Shown piece by piece: positions 12,950 to 26,024 of a stretch of 64,000 nt of DNA. The notes below the pieces were generated by a model. That model made no database searches, was not told where the DNA came from, and saw only the letters and a program-made list of their open reading frames with translations. This DNA comes from Istiophorus platypterus (lineage: Eukaryota; Chordata; Actinopteri; Istiophoriformes; Istiophoridae), in assembly GCA_016859345.1 (NCBI GenBank), contig CM029126.1, positions 5,105,001-5,169,000 on the forward strand, read 5' to 3'. Position numbers and translations under genes: made by a program. The stretch's first letter is position 1. Each line of letters starts with the position of its first letter.

Positions 12950-13010
12950 GTGGCGGCGGTGGGAGTGGTGGTGGTGGGTGGGGGTGGGGTGAGGGGTGGG
13001 GGCGTCTGGT
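12950..13010 (+). repeat. G-rich GGT/GGGT tract
   Basis: About 60 bp of GGCGGTGGGAGTGGTGG-like sequence with many G-triplets. It is a candidate G-quadruplex former on the + strand. The glycine-rich peptide frame across it is an artefact. Confidence 0.7.
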
Positions 13011-13423
13011 ACGGGAAGCCGGGAGATGTAGTGTGCGGCATGTTCAGCCTGACAGTTGATTAGTCTCCATTAGTTTGTCGGGCTGACTGGACTGGATGGA
13101 TGGAGGAGCCAGGGAACGCGGGGGCCTGCAGGCCTGGCGGCGGGCCTTTTTTTTTTTTTTCCATCATCCCTCGTAGCAGACCTGACACGAAGGCCTTGCT
13201 AGGGCGGTGGTGGTGGTGGGGGGGGGGGGGTAGGGTTGGTGCCTCCCTTTCGTTGAACTGTTTGTGTGTGTTCTTGTCTTTGGCTCCTGGCCACATTATT
13301 ATCTTCAAGTATGTTCTGTAATGGTGGGGGTTGGTACTTACTGTAATCAGTTTCCTCTCGCTCTGTCTCTCTGTCACTGTCAGTACACCTCAGTCTGTGT
13401 TTCTCTGTTGTTTGGCTCTTAAA

Positions 13424-13512
<89 letters not shown>

Positions 13513-13632
13513 GGTGTGTATGCGTGTGCGTGTAGGCGTGTGTGTGTTTGCGTGTGTGTGTATGTGCGTGTGAGCGTGTGTGTGTGTGTGTGTGTGCGTG
13601 TGTGTGTTTGCGTGTGTGTGCATGTGCGTGTG

Positions 13633-13688
<56 letters not shown>

Positions 13689-13745
13689 TATGCGTGTGCG
13701 TGTAGGCGTGTGTGTGTTTGCGTGTGTGTGCATGTGCGTGTGAGC

Positions 13746-13809
<64 letters not shown>

Positions 13810-13820
13810 ATGTGCATGTG

Positions 13821-13887
<67 letters not shown>
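13424..13887 (+). repeat. large compound (TG)n array with higher-order structure
   Basis: About 464 bp made almost wholly of TG, with scattered CG, TA, CA and GGCG variants. Blocks of variants recur in the same order: TGTAGGCG appears at about 13531 and 13701, 170 bp apart, and the block ending CATGTGCGTGTGAGCGTG near 13621-13638 recurs 110 bp later. This means segments of the array were duplicated as units. Long CVCVCV frames on + and HTHTHT frames on - are not genes. Alternating purine-pyrimidine sequence of this length favours Z-DNA. Confidence 0.95.
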
Positions 13888-13889
<2 letters not shown>

Positions 13890-16328
13890 CGGCCTGCTCC
13901 CGATAGAATAACAGTGCATCTGCAGTGGCTGAATCATTTCGCTGCGTCAGCAGATTTTCGGGTTGAAGGTTTAGCCTCTTTCTCACGGCTGTAATTACCT
14001 TGTACCAGGTATGTAAGTGTAGGTAATGATTCTTGTGTCCAGCCTTTTTTCAACAGATTCGAAGACCCTGAATATGAAAACATCCTCTGTTAAAGCTGCA
14101 GGGCGTGCTCATAAGTACAGATACCTGTGCATCGCAGTAAAAATCTGCGACCTTTTTTTTAACTTTTCTCAAACATTGTCGGTTGTGTTACTTGAAAATG
14201 AACTAGTTGCTCTACTTATTCCTTAATGAATTCCTTATAAAACATTAGCAAAGCTGGCTTTGTTGACTGCGTTTCCATCAGTGTCCTTCTTTCTTGCCTT
14301 CTGCCGGCACCTCGCTACTCTCCTTGGCCTGTTGCCACCACCTGTCGCTCGGTGAAATACCGGTGAAAACCACTAGCAGGACTGTGTATCGCATCACATG
14401 CATCCTCATGCATGTATGAAACATACGATCAGAAGGGAGACCCCTCATCAAAACACTGCAATGTAGTGGTACTGGCAGTAAAAATTTCCGTGGGAGCCTT
14501 TAGACGAGACCATGCTCCTTTTGGAAGAATAAACAACACAGTCTTCTGCAAATCAAAAACTAAGTTCCTAAGCAATAGAATACAAACTTTGTTTGACTAA
14601 ATCCACTCAGGGGTTTTGTTGCTGAGGCCTTAGTTGTTCTGGTATGACCAGTAGTTAATGGTGGCTAACATTAGCTACAGTTAGCAAACTTTATATAGAT
14701 GTAGCCTGTTATTCTGCTGACATGACCCTTCACTAACACTGTTACACTACATTTTAGCATGTCACAGTTTGTAAGGGAAAAAAACCTAACCGGGAGATTT
14801 TTGTCGTTTTATGTGTGCGGTCTCTTTCCGTCTCTGTCAGTTCACCTTATTGCGATTTTTTTAAATGAACAAAGTCAAGAGAATCTGGGTAAATTAAAAG
14901 AAATTCAATGTCTTGTTATCCTGTAGAAAAGCCACTACTCAAGTGTCATATTATTGTTTATACTACATCCTAAAATAATAATGCTGCTTGTGTTCTGTAG
15001 GAATCCTGTAGGAGGATTTTAATTACATTTTAAAATTCAGATGCAAATTCAGACCTTGTTTTTACCTTCATTTCTTTTGCTTGGCTCCGAGCTCAGATAT
15101 TTTTGTCTATTTCTTTCTCACATTTTGAGAAGCACATGAGGCAAAATGTGACAACTTCTCTTTTTCAACCGAAACAGCCATTTTTAGTTATTATTATGCT
15201 ACAGGAAAAGTATTGCTATGATATGATTACATTAATTAATTACTTTGCAATGTGTCAAACCAAAATACAAAAAAAAAAAAAAAATCATCTGTGTTTTATT
15301 GATCCTTTAAGCCAGCGAGCAGCATCAAAAATGACTGTCCAATGCAAAACAGAAACAACCGTGAAAGGATTTCTTTTTTTTTTTTTGATTATTTCTAATT
15401 CAGGAACCACTCTAACTGTCTTTTTAAACAAAATTTCGCATAATGAGCAAAACCTTAAAATAATGTGCTGGAAGCAGCCGAGGCAGCAGAAAATGGGCTC
15501 TGCAGAAGGATGTTTAACTCGAGGCGGACTTGTTACTTCCCCTTCACTCCCCCTCTTCTTGGGAAATACAGTACTCCCTCATTTTGTTGAGTTCATTTCT
15601 CCCTGACCACAGCACTGCCACTGATGCCTGTAACAACTTCTCGCCACAGTGTTAGATCATGCAACTGCCACCGCAATGGTCCTGCAGCGGCGAGCCAGCC
15701 ACCAAATGTACAAAAATAACAAAATTTCCCTGCATAAACAGCGATGAAAGGGTGAGTAAATTGGTGGAAAGCTGTAGGTATTAAAACACCCTCTGCGCCA
15801 AATAAATCAGCATCAGCCCACCAGTGAGCTGCCGCCTCATGCTGCCGCATCATTTCAGAGCGTACGCTCGGCCCCACGGACACTCGCCTACGGTTCATTC
15901 ATTCACGTCAGACGGAGCTGCAGAAAAACAAAAACCGAGAATCTGTTTGATATTGAGATCATGACCCCTGCTGGGGTGGGGACGGGGGGGGACGGGGTGT
16001 GGTGCTGAGAAAATTCTTCTTCCTTCACTCTTGCTGTGTTAGATGGTGTGGAAAGAGGCCATTTCATTGTAAACACGGGCACGGCGGACTCAGGGATGTG
16101 TGACACAAATCTTGTTTCCCAAAATGTGAGTTTTTGAAATGTTAAAAAAACAAAAACAAAAAACAAACAAACATAAAAATGTCAGGGAGGCGCCTAAGAC
16201 TGAAAGCGAGCTCGGTGAGGTTGCATCTCCTCAGCGGGTACGTTGGGAAAACGCTGGAAATATTGTCACCCATGACATCAAAGCCGGTGAGCAGATGTGT
16301 GAGACCCACGCCCACAAAGAGGCCCCAG

Positions 16329-16423
16329 ACACACACATAGGCAAACACACACACACACACACTCACAAACACACACACACACACTCACACACACACACAC
16401 ACACACACACACATGCACACACT
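16329..16423 (+). repeat. (CA)n microsatellite, compound
   Basis: CA array interrupted by CATAGGCAAA, CTCA and CAAA units, in intron 1. Confidence 0.9.
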
Positions 16424-16545
16424 TGATATCATCTTGGGAACTAGACACATCATTTATATGCAAAACCCCCAGAGCTCTGAGTCCCCTTGTTAATATGAGC
16501 TGTAGCAGTGGCGGCAGGTGAGTGACATGCGGGAGCAGCAAGCTA

Positions 16546-16559
16546 CCCCCCCCCCCCCC
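16546..16559 (+). repeat. poly(C) tract within a C/G-rich segment
   Basis: A C14 run followed by CCACCACCCCC-type sequence to about 16585, with G-runs and a second C-run near 16683-16728. The segment has strong potential for G-quadruplex or i-motif structures. Proline-rich frames across it are artefacts. Confidence 0.85.
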
Positions 16560-19500
16560 GAAGCCCCACCACCCCCAACCCCTTCCTTCACTTCATTCAG
16601 ATATAAGACCGAACTGCAGGAAAGGTCAGCAGGAACACCAAGCGCCGGAGTGGCTTTCCGAGGGGAGATTAGTCCCGGGATGGTGGGGGGGTGGGGGGTG
16701 GGGCTGGGATTTAAACCCCCCCCCCCGGCGCTCCTCGGCTTCGAGAGGTGTAATCGAATCGCGGTTATTGAAGGGGAGAATGACATTGAACACCGAAATT
16801 CACGGTCATGTGGTTCTCTTACGCTATATTTCCATTATATTCCCGCTGCCCGGGGGTGTGGCCGCGCCACTCGAATCAAAGCGTGATTGTAAAATTAGAT
16901 GCACGCCGAAGTGAGCTGAATGTGGAATGTGTCTCTGAAAGTACTGGGCTTTAATAACCTGGGCCTCCACAGGAACGGGCCTTTCATTTGCACAACGGAG
17001 CGCCGCCGACGAAGGTGTTGGGTGTGATTACCACCAAATTGCGGAATCTTCCTGAGGTGTGCATGAAATATGCATCGGCTGCCGTCCAAGCTGACAGCAC
17101 AAATTCAAGGCCCGCATCTGCTGCCTTCTTGTTTCTGCCTCCATCCACAAGTTAGCGCCGTACTAAGCGGACGCCACTTTGTTCAGGGGCCGCTCAGGCG
17201 GCAAAACGCAGAGACGGAGATGTCAGAGCAGCGTTCTGGGCGCGTGATGGAGATTCGTTAGGCTTCAAACATTTGCATCTGCTGACAAAGTTTTCAGCAA
17301 CAGGAAACACAGATCTCTGCTCGGGTTCCTTCCTCTTTCTCCCTCCCTCCCTGCCTCCTGCTCAGCAGTATGTTTAAGATTAGCTCTCCTTGTAATGTTG
17401 TGCATTCTGCGCAGACTATTTCCTGTGTCTGAGGGCTTTGTTATTGCAGAAAATTGAACCCCGGCTTCCAGTGTGTGTACGGCATCGCAGCAAATAAAAA
17501 TTTTTCTCTTGCTCAGAGAAATATCCCCCTCATGATTTGATTCAGGTTGCGTAGTCAGTGTGTTACAGGTTTCTCAGCTGGATGCCAGTTCTTATTGTGT
17601 GAGACGAGAGGTTGGGAATACAAGATGGAGGGGCAGAGGAATAACAGAAAAACAAACAGACTTTTTAAAGTTTGGTAAATCTTCAGGGGGATTTGGATTT
17701 GAATATGAAACCATCTGAGATTTCAATCGTGACTCCGATTTAAAAACCATCTTGTTATCAACCATCACGGCGATATTGCAAAAACAACACATCCTGAGGC
17801 TCTCTGGATTTTTGTTTTTTTGCTGTTTTGTTTTGTTTTTGTTTTTGTTTTTTTTAAAGATATGCATTCTGCATGTGGGTGGGGAGCCTGCGTGCGTCAT
17901 TAGATGAATAAGTGAGCATGAGCATCTTTGAGAGAAAGGAAATGAGGGGAGAAAGATATAAACCGAGATAGAGGAGGCTGCGTGTGTGGTGGCGTGTCTC
18001 TGGCTTGTGTGCATGTCGTTGGGCGACATGTCTTTTTAGCCCCAGATCCTTCGTGTGTGTGTGTCAGTGTATCTTGTTTTTAGGCGTGTGTTTGTACACC
18101 GCTGCGTTTTATCCACGCTGCTCGCTCATTGCATCTTCTGACGCGGCCTCCGCTGTTATTCCAGCTCGCCTGACAGACAACCACCCCCCTCATAGCTTTA
18201 TTGGCTCTTATTGCCCTCTCACTCAGATCCAATATGCCAGTATTGATTGTGTTGAAACGCAATCAGGGTCTCCACAGCAGAGGAGCAAACAATCTAAATT
18301 TAACAAAACACCTCCGCTGGCCCCCAGCCCAGCTCCGATGCCGCCTCCCGAAGAGGAACAAATGCATTTATGTGCGGAGAGAGAGACGGGGGATCTTTTC
18401 GCGCGGTCACGGCTATTGTTAGACGCTCTCCTGAGAGGCCTGCTGGGGCTGCATGTAGCAGAGCGTGCAGGAAGTGACCTCAGCCTTGACCTCACTTCCT
18501 GCCAAGTGTGGGGCTGTTGCCGCGTGTTGTCAAAGTGAAAGATGTGTTTTGGGCTCGGCATCAGACCTCAGATGTCAATTATCAGACAAACTCTTAGCCC
18601 TTTAAGTATCTAAAATGTAATTATTGCCTGCAAACTCGATTATTGCCACTATTTGGTGACCTGAAATATAAACAGGCTCATTTCTAGCTTGAGGGAAATG
18701 CATACTTGACATTCCTCCGGGGCCTGTGAAATGATTTCATGGGCCCGAGATGCTGGATGATTTTCTCAGCTCATAAAGGAACAATGTGATCACTATGCTT
18801 AGCCGAAGACAATCATCAAAACCTGAGTTATGAGTTTTCTCTGAACGGCGAGTGACATTACGAAGCACACGCTCAGCATTTTCCAGGCTCTTTCTCGAGA
18901 GGAAGAAAGCGAAGTGAAAGCTGTGAATAACTATGATTTACTGACTTTGTAATGAGATTCTCAGCTTCTGCTGTTCAAAGTTATAAACTGCTCCTCTTGT
19001 AAAACTTTGTTTCCTTCCAAATCAATTTACAAACAGGTAGGAGAAGCTAAATTTTTTTTCTTATTAAAGTGTTAGATTTACTTCTTTAAAAAATGCCATG
19101 TTTTGGCAAACATGTCGCTACCAGAAATTCAGCAGTTACCGGGAAACCCAAAATCTTTTCTCTCTCAAAACACAACAGATCTGTAAGCAAGGGAGACTTA
19201 TGGCATTAATACTTTGCCATGTTTCCATGGACTGCCACCATTCATTTTGTTAGAATAGGTGTCATTTTTCAGTTGAAGTTTAATGAAAGCCTTCATTACT
19301 CTAAAGTGATAAACAATGACAATAATACAAAGGTTGTACGGCAGCATTTTCCACTAGGACTGAAGGCAACTCAACGCAGCTCATGTGTGGCATTGGCTCT
19401 GCATGTCGTGCTGGTGAGGACGACAACATATTTTAATAAATCTGCGATCAAGAGGCATCAGGTTTAGTCGCTGAACGATACAAACAGCCAAAAGATGAGT

Positions 19501-19819
19501 CTGGCACCGATTGTTAATAGCTCATCCTTCTTATTCGTTCATTTCTGTTTTGGCCTCGACTGTTTTTCCCGTGAGTCTTGGGTCTTATGCCGGAGACGGA
19601 GAGAGACCGTGACACAGTCATTTAGAGACATCCAAGGCATCCTTCTGCTGACGGTCGTGGTCGTCCGTCTCCTTGTGCCAGGACTATTCCCACTCCCATT
19701 AACCAGCTGAGACTTTCAAACCTTCTGAAGTTGTTTGAAACCCCCCCTTTCTCAGCGGACGTGTTAGGAGCTGGAAGCCGGACGCTTTTCTTTTCAAAAG
19801 CACATTTGAAGTTCCCTCT

Positions 19820-20360
19820 CATTAGAACGAACCGACAGGAGCGGCGCGCCCACTTTCTGCTTCGCCACCCCCTCGCTCAGCAGCCCTACCTCGGAAATCA
19901 GCCCTCCGGCGTGGCCCGCGGGACTCAAGGCGGCAACAAGCAAAAATACGCAGCTGTTTCATCTTGGCGTCCTCGACAAACGGGGGGGGGGGTTCATGGA
20001 GAATGTTCCCTAAGCAGAGTCGAGCTGACGCTTGTGTCTCGCAGAAGACACAGCGAGTCGTACCCATGCTAGCTGTGTGCAAGGCGGCCTCGCAGACCTT
20101 GGATGTGTTTTTCACGCCCGCGAGCGAAGGCTAACGATTTGCCAGACGGGAGCAGAGGAGGCGCTACAGAGCTGTTTGTGTTTCTCAACCCATCACGTCA
20201 AGGGCTGGCATTCAGAAATAGGCCCGCTGATTGGGGTCGATACACGCACGCCTCACACTTTGATTGCACTTAGACCCACGTGAAAGGCAGAGAGCAATTT
20301 GTCAGACTGATGAATCTCCGGCCGTAGGAGGAGAAGCGAGGGAGAAGCAATCAAGCTCCG
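19820..20360. promoter_or_regulatory. CpG-rich intronic segment, possible regulatory element
   Basis: This part of intron 1 is visibly richer in CpG than its surroundings (for example GGAGCGGCGCGCCC near 19840, GGCGTGGCCCGCGGG near 19908 and several CG-containing codon-like triplets to 20350). A G11 run lies at 19982-19992. It could be an intronic CpG island or alternative promoter. No TATA box, defined start site or first exon is recognisable, so this is inference from base composition only. Confidence 0.25.
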
Positions 20361-20879
20361 CCGTCCCCCCAGCTGCTGCATGGACGTGTATAATTCTCTG
20401 TTCTACTGTGACGAATGGTGATACCACCCTGATTAGTCAGAGTTTACACTGCATGATGATATGTGCAAACACACTGTGCAGGAGCCATCGCCCGCTGGTG
20501 GGATTAAAACACACCAGTCACCTGTGTGCAGTTGTTCCCAGAGGAGCCGATTTTTCAGCGTTTTTCATCGCTTTTAAAAAGGAAATAAAATGGTGTTTTT
20601 ACAAATTTTCATCCTGGTTTTATATCCACATGCACCCACAGGTTATGTCCCTTGCTGAAAAAAAATAAAATGCTGATCCTGTAGCTGATAACCACAGTTT
20701 ACAGCAACTTGCACTTAGCACAATTCAGAGGAAATGGAAAAGAGCTTTGTAATTATGCCCCTTTAAATTCCTAGATTTTATTTAAAAATATAAATGTATT
20801 GAGTTCTAAGTATGCTTCACAAGCTGGTGTTAATCCATTTGCACATGCCGTTTTTCCTTTGTTTCACATGTGCATTATG

Positions 20880-21180
20880 AATTGAACTCTCCGAACTGCG
20901 GAAATGGCCAGCATACATTTGCGCGCGTCTCTTTTGTCAGTTCATTGTCATAATCACAGACAAAAGACGGAGACAGGGTGTCACAGAGGCACAGTAGGTG
21001 GTTAATTATGAAATAGATATAACACACGTGCACCTCACTCTGTCATAATTACACATGCGTCTCATATTTCACCTGGGGCGCCCGGGCTCTTTGGGTCCAG
21101 GCCCATTGTTTCCGAGGATTCGAGCGGGATGCGTGTTTGTATTGAGAGGGGCCACCTGTTGCTCAGCGGGGTCCCCATCT
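20880..21180. promoter_or_regulatory. possible conserved non-coding element
   Basis: A non-repetitive segment with AT-rich homeobox-like cores (GTTAATTATG, CATAATTACA) separated by GC-rich blocks (CCTGGGGCGCCCGGGC near 21071). This texture is often seen in vertebrate developmental enhancers. No conservation can be measured here, so this is a suggestion only. Confidence 0.15.
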
Positions 21181-23495
21181 GGAGGGAGATTAAGGTGTGT
21201 GTGTGTGGGGGGTGTGTCTATAATTTAACTTAATTACTTCTGGAGAGACTGGGTGATGGATTAACGCCATGTTTTTTTTATTAGCATACGCTCAGTGCTC
21301 TGGTACCCTATGGCCCACTGGCACAGCCCAGTAGTTCCCTCGATCCTCGACAACCATCCATCCATATTCCTCCAGCACAAAACCCGAGTTGGGATTGGTG
21401 ACATTTTGATTTCTTGGTATGTAAAGCTACAATTATATTCTTTTATTTGTGCCAGTGCTGTGGCTATAACCATGGAAGATGTTGGTTCATCAGTATATAT
21501 ATTTTGCACGTTAAGTCCCATTTTAAGTGCCTCTTGGATCCTCGGTTACTGCAGAATAGGTGTCTCTTCGCTTTGAAGGGACGCCAACCTTCAAAGCATG
21601 GAATCAGCTTGAAAATACAAATGGAGTTTGACTTTCACTAAAAAACAAATAACACAAACCTCCCTCTTACGAACGGAACAGCTGGATTCATGCGCAGTGA
21701 AACTCCATGCCAGCTCAATCCAGTTGGAATTCACCACTGGAGCTTTGGCTTGTTCCTGTAGCTTACAGTGCTGAGTTTACAAGGATTTTATTTATTCCGA
21801 GATGATGCTAAAACCAGATCTCTCTAGAAGGTACAATGTAAATCAGTTGAAAGATGAAAGGACGCTAAACCTTTTGCATCCCTGTGTTTCGATCACAATT
21901 TCCATTCACTTACGGTGTTTTGGGGCTTTTTTTTGTATAAACGTCTGGAAGGGGAATGCGTCATTCGACAAAACTGGATTTTCTGATTGCTGGAGCTCAT
22001 TATCAACAAGAAAAGCCTCGACTTATATCAGGACCACATGCTTTAATAGTAAATACTTTGTAGCAATGAGCAACATGTTTATAATTGTTGGCATATCAAC
22101 ATGTATGTCTCTGCTTAGGCCATGCAACTGATCTCTACCTCACAAACTTTCCTCCACTGCTGTGCATTGCTTCATCATTTTGCTTAAGTTACCACAACAC
22201 AGTGAAATATATTGATGGTGAAGATATATCCTGCTATATCCTGAATAACAGAAGACACACTGGATATTTCACAGTCGAAACCCGTGTCCCGAGAGTCGGC
22301 GGGTGCTGAAGAACAGAAGATAATCCCGAGTTCAGTCCCGGGATGCGAGCGTTTTTCGAGGCTCCGGGCGGAACAGGTCCAGATACCCACTTTTAAAACC
22401 GTTGTGCGTTCGGCAGCAAACACGGTCGCCAGGGCCCTCGTACGCTTTCCCAGTCAAGAGCAATTTGAAGGCCTGGAACGATCTCACACTTTGTTGTCAT
22501 TTTCCGGCCAGCTACTCGTCTTGCAGGCGCGGGGCCTGACTGGGTTATGGTTGGCAGGGCCTTTGAAACAGAAACCTGCTCAATGTTATATGCTGAGGGT
22601 CTTGGGAGCCTTTGATCTGATTTTCCATTGGCATTTTTCCCCCGTTTTTTAGGGACAGTTTCTTTGACCTGTGTTCATTGACTAGTAAACACTCTGCACT
22701 CTGTGCCCGAACAGTTCATCCCTCTGCGCTTTGTTTGCTGAGGCTTTTACACTATTGGTTTTCTCTTTATTTATATTTTTTGTTGTTGATGCTACCATTT
22801 TTGTGCAGGATCGGCTGTTCTCCTTTGCCGCTTCCATCCTAGAATCAACAGGAAGCAGCTCTGGTGTTTTCTCGTCAACTGAAGGAGAATAGTAGCTGCT
22901 TTCCTGCAAACATATTTGACAACTTGATGGAAGAAAAATAGACAGGATTAAACACACTCTTATTTCTGATTTCATTCTTGTTTTTTTCAATTTCCACAAG
23001 CAGATTTTTACCGTGCAGAAAAACAACTTTTTTGTTTCCAGTTTTTATCCACATGCTCAACAATAAAGCACCACAAGCAGAGAGGATTTTGGGTATAGCT
23101 GCTACTCCGTGCGCTAAAAGTCTGGCTTACATGTCAGGAAAGAGGGGAATGTGACAACTGAGCTATTACTTGTACAAGCTCCCAGATGTTTCCTTGAGTC
23201 TAGATCACAACATATCACAGGGCAGTAAATAGTGATGTCCCAGCGCTGCCTCCTGACACTCCCTGATCACACCCACGCTCGCCTCAGCTCCAGACGCTGT
23301 CACCAAACTTCTCCCAGCCAGGTATTTTTGGACAAGCTTTTTTTTTTTCTTCCCGCCCTCAGAATATCTGAAATGACATGTCAGGTTCCTCTCCAGTCGG
23401 CACTGCGCTAGTAATTGAGGAGGCGAGCTCAGCTCCTGCTGCAGACTTTTCGACGGGTGAACTGCAGGAATGTCAAGGGGCTACGGGCTGAGTTT

Positions 23496-23535
23496 TGTGT
23501 GTGTGTGTGTGTGTGTGTGTCTGTGTGTGTGTGTG
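23496..23535 (+). repeat. (GT)n microsatellite
   Basis: About 40 bp of GT with one CT interruption, in intron 1. Confidence 0.9.
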
Positions 23536-24004
23536 AGTACAAGTGTGCTTCGCTTCTTCTTTTTTCTTTTTTTCAGTACCTCTTTTACCCCTTTTTTGAC
23601 TTTAAGCACAGATGCACATGATTACACCAGTTTCCACCAATACATGTTGATGACGTCAATTCAATGAAATAATGTACTCAAACACAACTACTTCAGGATC
23701 GTATTTAATGTTTGTGCTCTTTCTATGCTCTGTAGCTACTATTACTTTACAGTTTTGGAAACTAAAACTTTAATGAATGTATGAAATACAATGAATTATC
23801 ATAAAGTATATTAAACTACTTTTAAATAAAATATAATTAAAAGTTGCTCCATATCAACAAGCCTCAAAATAACAATGCTGCAAATTCATTCATTCATCAG
23901 AGGTATAGTCTCTTTGTATATTATAAAATATAACAATGATAATACAGTAGAGAAAGGGGCTATTCCACCTGTATGATGAGCGCTATTAGGTTTGAAATGG
24001 ACTT

Positions 24005-24240
24005 TGTTTTGTTCAGCACTTCTAACCAAAGTGCTTTATGGTTTCACCTCTCACTCACACACACAAACACACAGACACAAATAGACTAATGGCGAGCTCC
24101 CAAGCAAAGGCACTGGCCTGGCCATCAGCAGCAATTCAGGCTTTGGGGTTTCGCTCGAGAACGCCGGGGATCCAACCACATGCCCTGCAATTACGGAAAA
24201 CCCAGTCTCGACCCGCTGAGATGCAGATATGTCAGTTACG
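24005..24240 (+). mobile_element. interspersed fish repeat with tRNA-like 3' part
   Basis: The order of phrases (AAAGTGCTTTATGG, CTCACTCACACAC, ATGGCGAGCTCCCA, GCAAAGGCACTGGCCTGGCC, CATCAGCAGCAATTCAGG, GGGGATCCAACCACATGCC, GACCCGCTGAGATGCAG) follows a very common teleost interspersed repeat whose end resembles a tRNA-type 'ACCCACTGAGCTACAG' segment. The copy is clearly diverged. I cannot assign a database family name. Confidence 0.55.
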
Positions 24241-25779
24241 TCTTATATTTATTATATTTCTTCTGTACCTTTAATGGAACTTTCAGACTGTGGGCAGCAG
24301 GCGTGACGGGGTTAGAGGATGACTGATTTATACACAACTTAAGTTTATACACCTCTTTAGGAGCAGTGAACATATCAGCTGATGAGATTAGAGAAACATC
24401 CGCTCCCACATCTGATCATCTCGTCTTGGTCAGTAGTTTATGATGTAACTTAGGTACCTTTCTATTTAAATTATCTCATATTGCAAACCCTTTTGCAACT
24501 CAGGACTGGTGAGTTTGCAGAAGCACTCACTATCTAAAAGCACCTTTATTTTTGCTTTTTTACATATTTGTTTTGCTTCTAAAGTAAATGACCTGCATCC
24601 CTCTTCCATCCTGCCAACATGCCCACCTGCTATCAGCAGACGCCATCTTAAATAATCATCTGTAGCATTTTGCTATTTAAAAAAAAAGAAAAAAATTCCT
24701 CAGAATGTTTCTTAATTTATAAAAGACTACTTGTGTTTTTTTCCCTCTAAAACCACCAGACTCAGTTTGGTTTGTTTTTTTGTTTTTTTTTTTTGGTTTT
24801 GTTTTGTTTTTGTTTTTTTTGCCTGAAAAGCGACAACAACAGTAACACAGCAAGTTGTTTGCTGTGGTTGCAGTCTTCGGAGTATAGAGCAAATTATGCA
24901 CCACAATCAACAGCACAAAGCATCTGATGGCAGACCCACGGTGCCACGAAACATCCCGAGCCTGTCAGAGAGCTTAATCATCACACAACCCCGTGTTTTA
25001 AAATTCAAATTTGCACTCTTTTGCAATGCTAATGGCAGGAGCCTCCTGCAAAATCAAGAAAGCGCTTCGAATGGGATTTTTTCGACAGGAGGCTAATGTC
25101 ACAGGGTGTACGGTACAGGGGGGGAAAAAAGACCCACAACTTGTAGTTAGAGGAAAACAGGAAGTGCAGGTGGAAGTGAACTGCCGAGGACGCAGCAGTG
25201 GAACCATCGTGGGCTTTGATCAACAACCCGTTAGTTTACCTCAGCTCCTCTCTCGAGAGGCGTCTCCAGGCAACTGAGGGGCTAGTTGGCAGAGTGGGAG
25301 GGGGGCGGCTGTCACGTGGACAAAACGCACTCTGGAGGCCTCCTGTCAGCCTGAAGACCGTGATGGAGCCGCACTTCAATCCCTGAGAGGAGAAAGAGAG
25401 AATGACACAAACCTTTTTTTCTTTCTATATATAAACCCTTTTTACTGGCTGAACAAATTACAGGTAGTTTTCCCCCCATCAAGACATCTGGCGCCTTCTC
25501 ATTTAGCCACGCACCTTCAAAACACGATGATTTAGCCAGGGGAACAGTAGAGGACTCCAACTTCTTTTCTTTTTTTCTTTTTTTTATTTCTCTGCATCTG
25601 CGGTAAAAAAGCTTCGACCGGTTCTCTGGACACAGATTAGGAGATGCATATATATTTCTAAATTTTCCCGAGCGGCCTCAAATGCTCTGTCTAGACCAAA
25701 GAGAGAGCAATTACATTAGCATTTAGCCGGCCATTGGGGCTATTTGTTTTTATCTTTGTGTGCCTGGAAAAAGCTCTGC

Positions 25780-25930
25780 CGTGCAGTGGCGCCCTTCACG
25801 CTCACTCAGTCACGGACATTAAGACCTAGGAGCTGCCCGGTGCAGCCGCAGCCCGGTGCCAGTCAGCAGCTCCACCGAAGCGGTCGTCCGTTAAGCACCT
25901 TGCTCAAGGGCATCTTAACAGGAGCTGTTG
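25780..25930 (+). mobile_element. second diverged copy of a related fish repeat
   Basis: GTCAGCAGCTCCACCGAAG, then TTAAGCACCTTGCTCAAGGGC and AACAGGAGCTGTTGAGGAGG, are recognisable phrases of a family of teleost repeats that share a 'CCTTGCTCAAGGGCA' core. It lies in intron 1. A third fragment with the CTGCTCAAGGGCA core is at about 31530-31625. Confidence 0.5.
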
Positions 25931-26010
25931 AGGAGGCAAAAAAGCGTGTCTCATTCGCTTCCCGTGTCCAGATTTTCCTCACTCCTCCCGTCACGAGTTG
26001 GCTTTTTTTT

Positions 26011-26024
26011 GGGGGGGGGGGGGG
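26011..26024 (+). repeat. poly(G) tract, 14 bases
   Basis: G14 directly preceded by T8, in intron 1. Confidence 0.9.

Noticed and set aside
13390..13994. Long open frames on both strands with Cys-Val or His-Thr repeats (up to 198 residues)
   Set aside because: They are translations of the (TG)n array, which is open in several frames by its nature.
15103..15606. A 167-residue frame with KKKK and FFFF runs
   Set aside because: It crosses poly(A) and poly(T) tracts and has no domain similarity; a chance frame in AT-rich intron.
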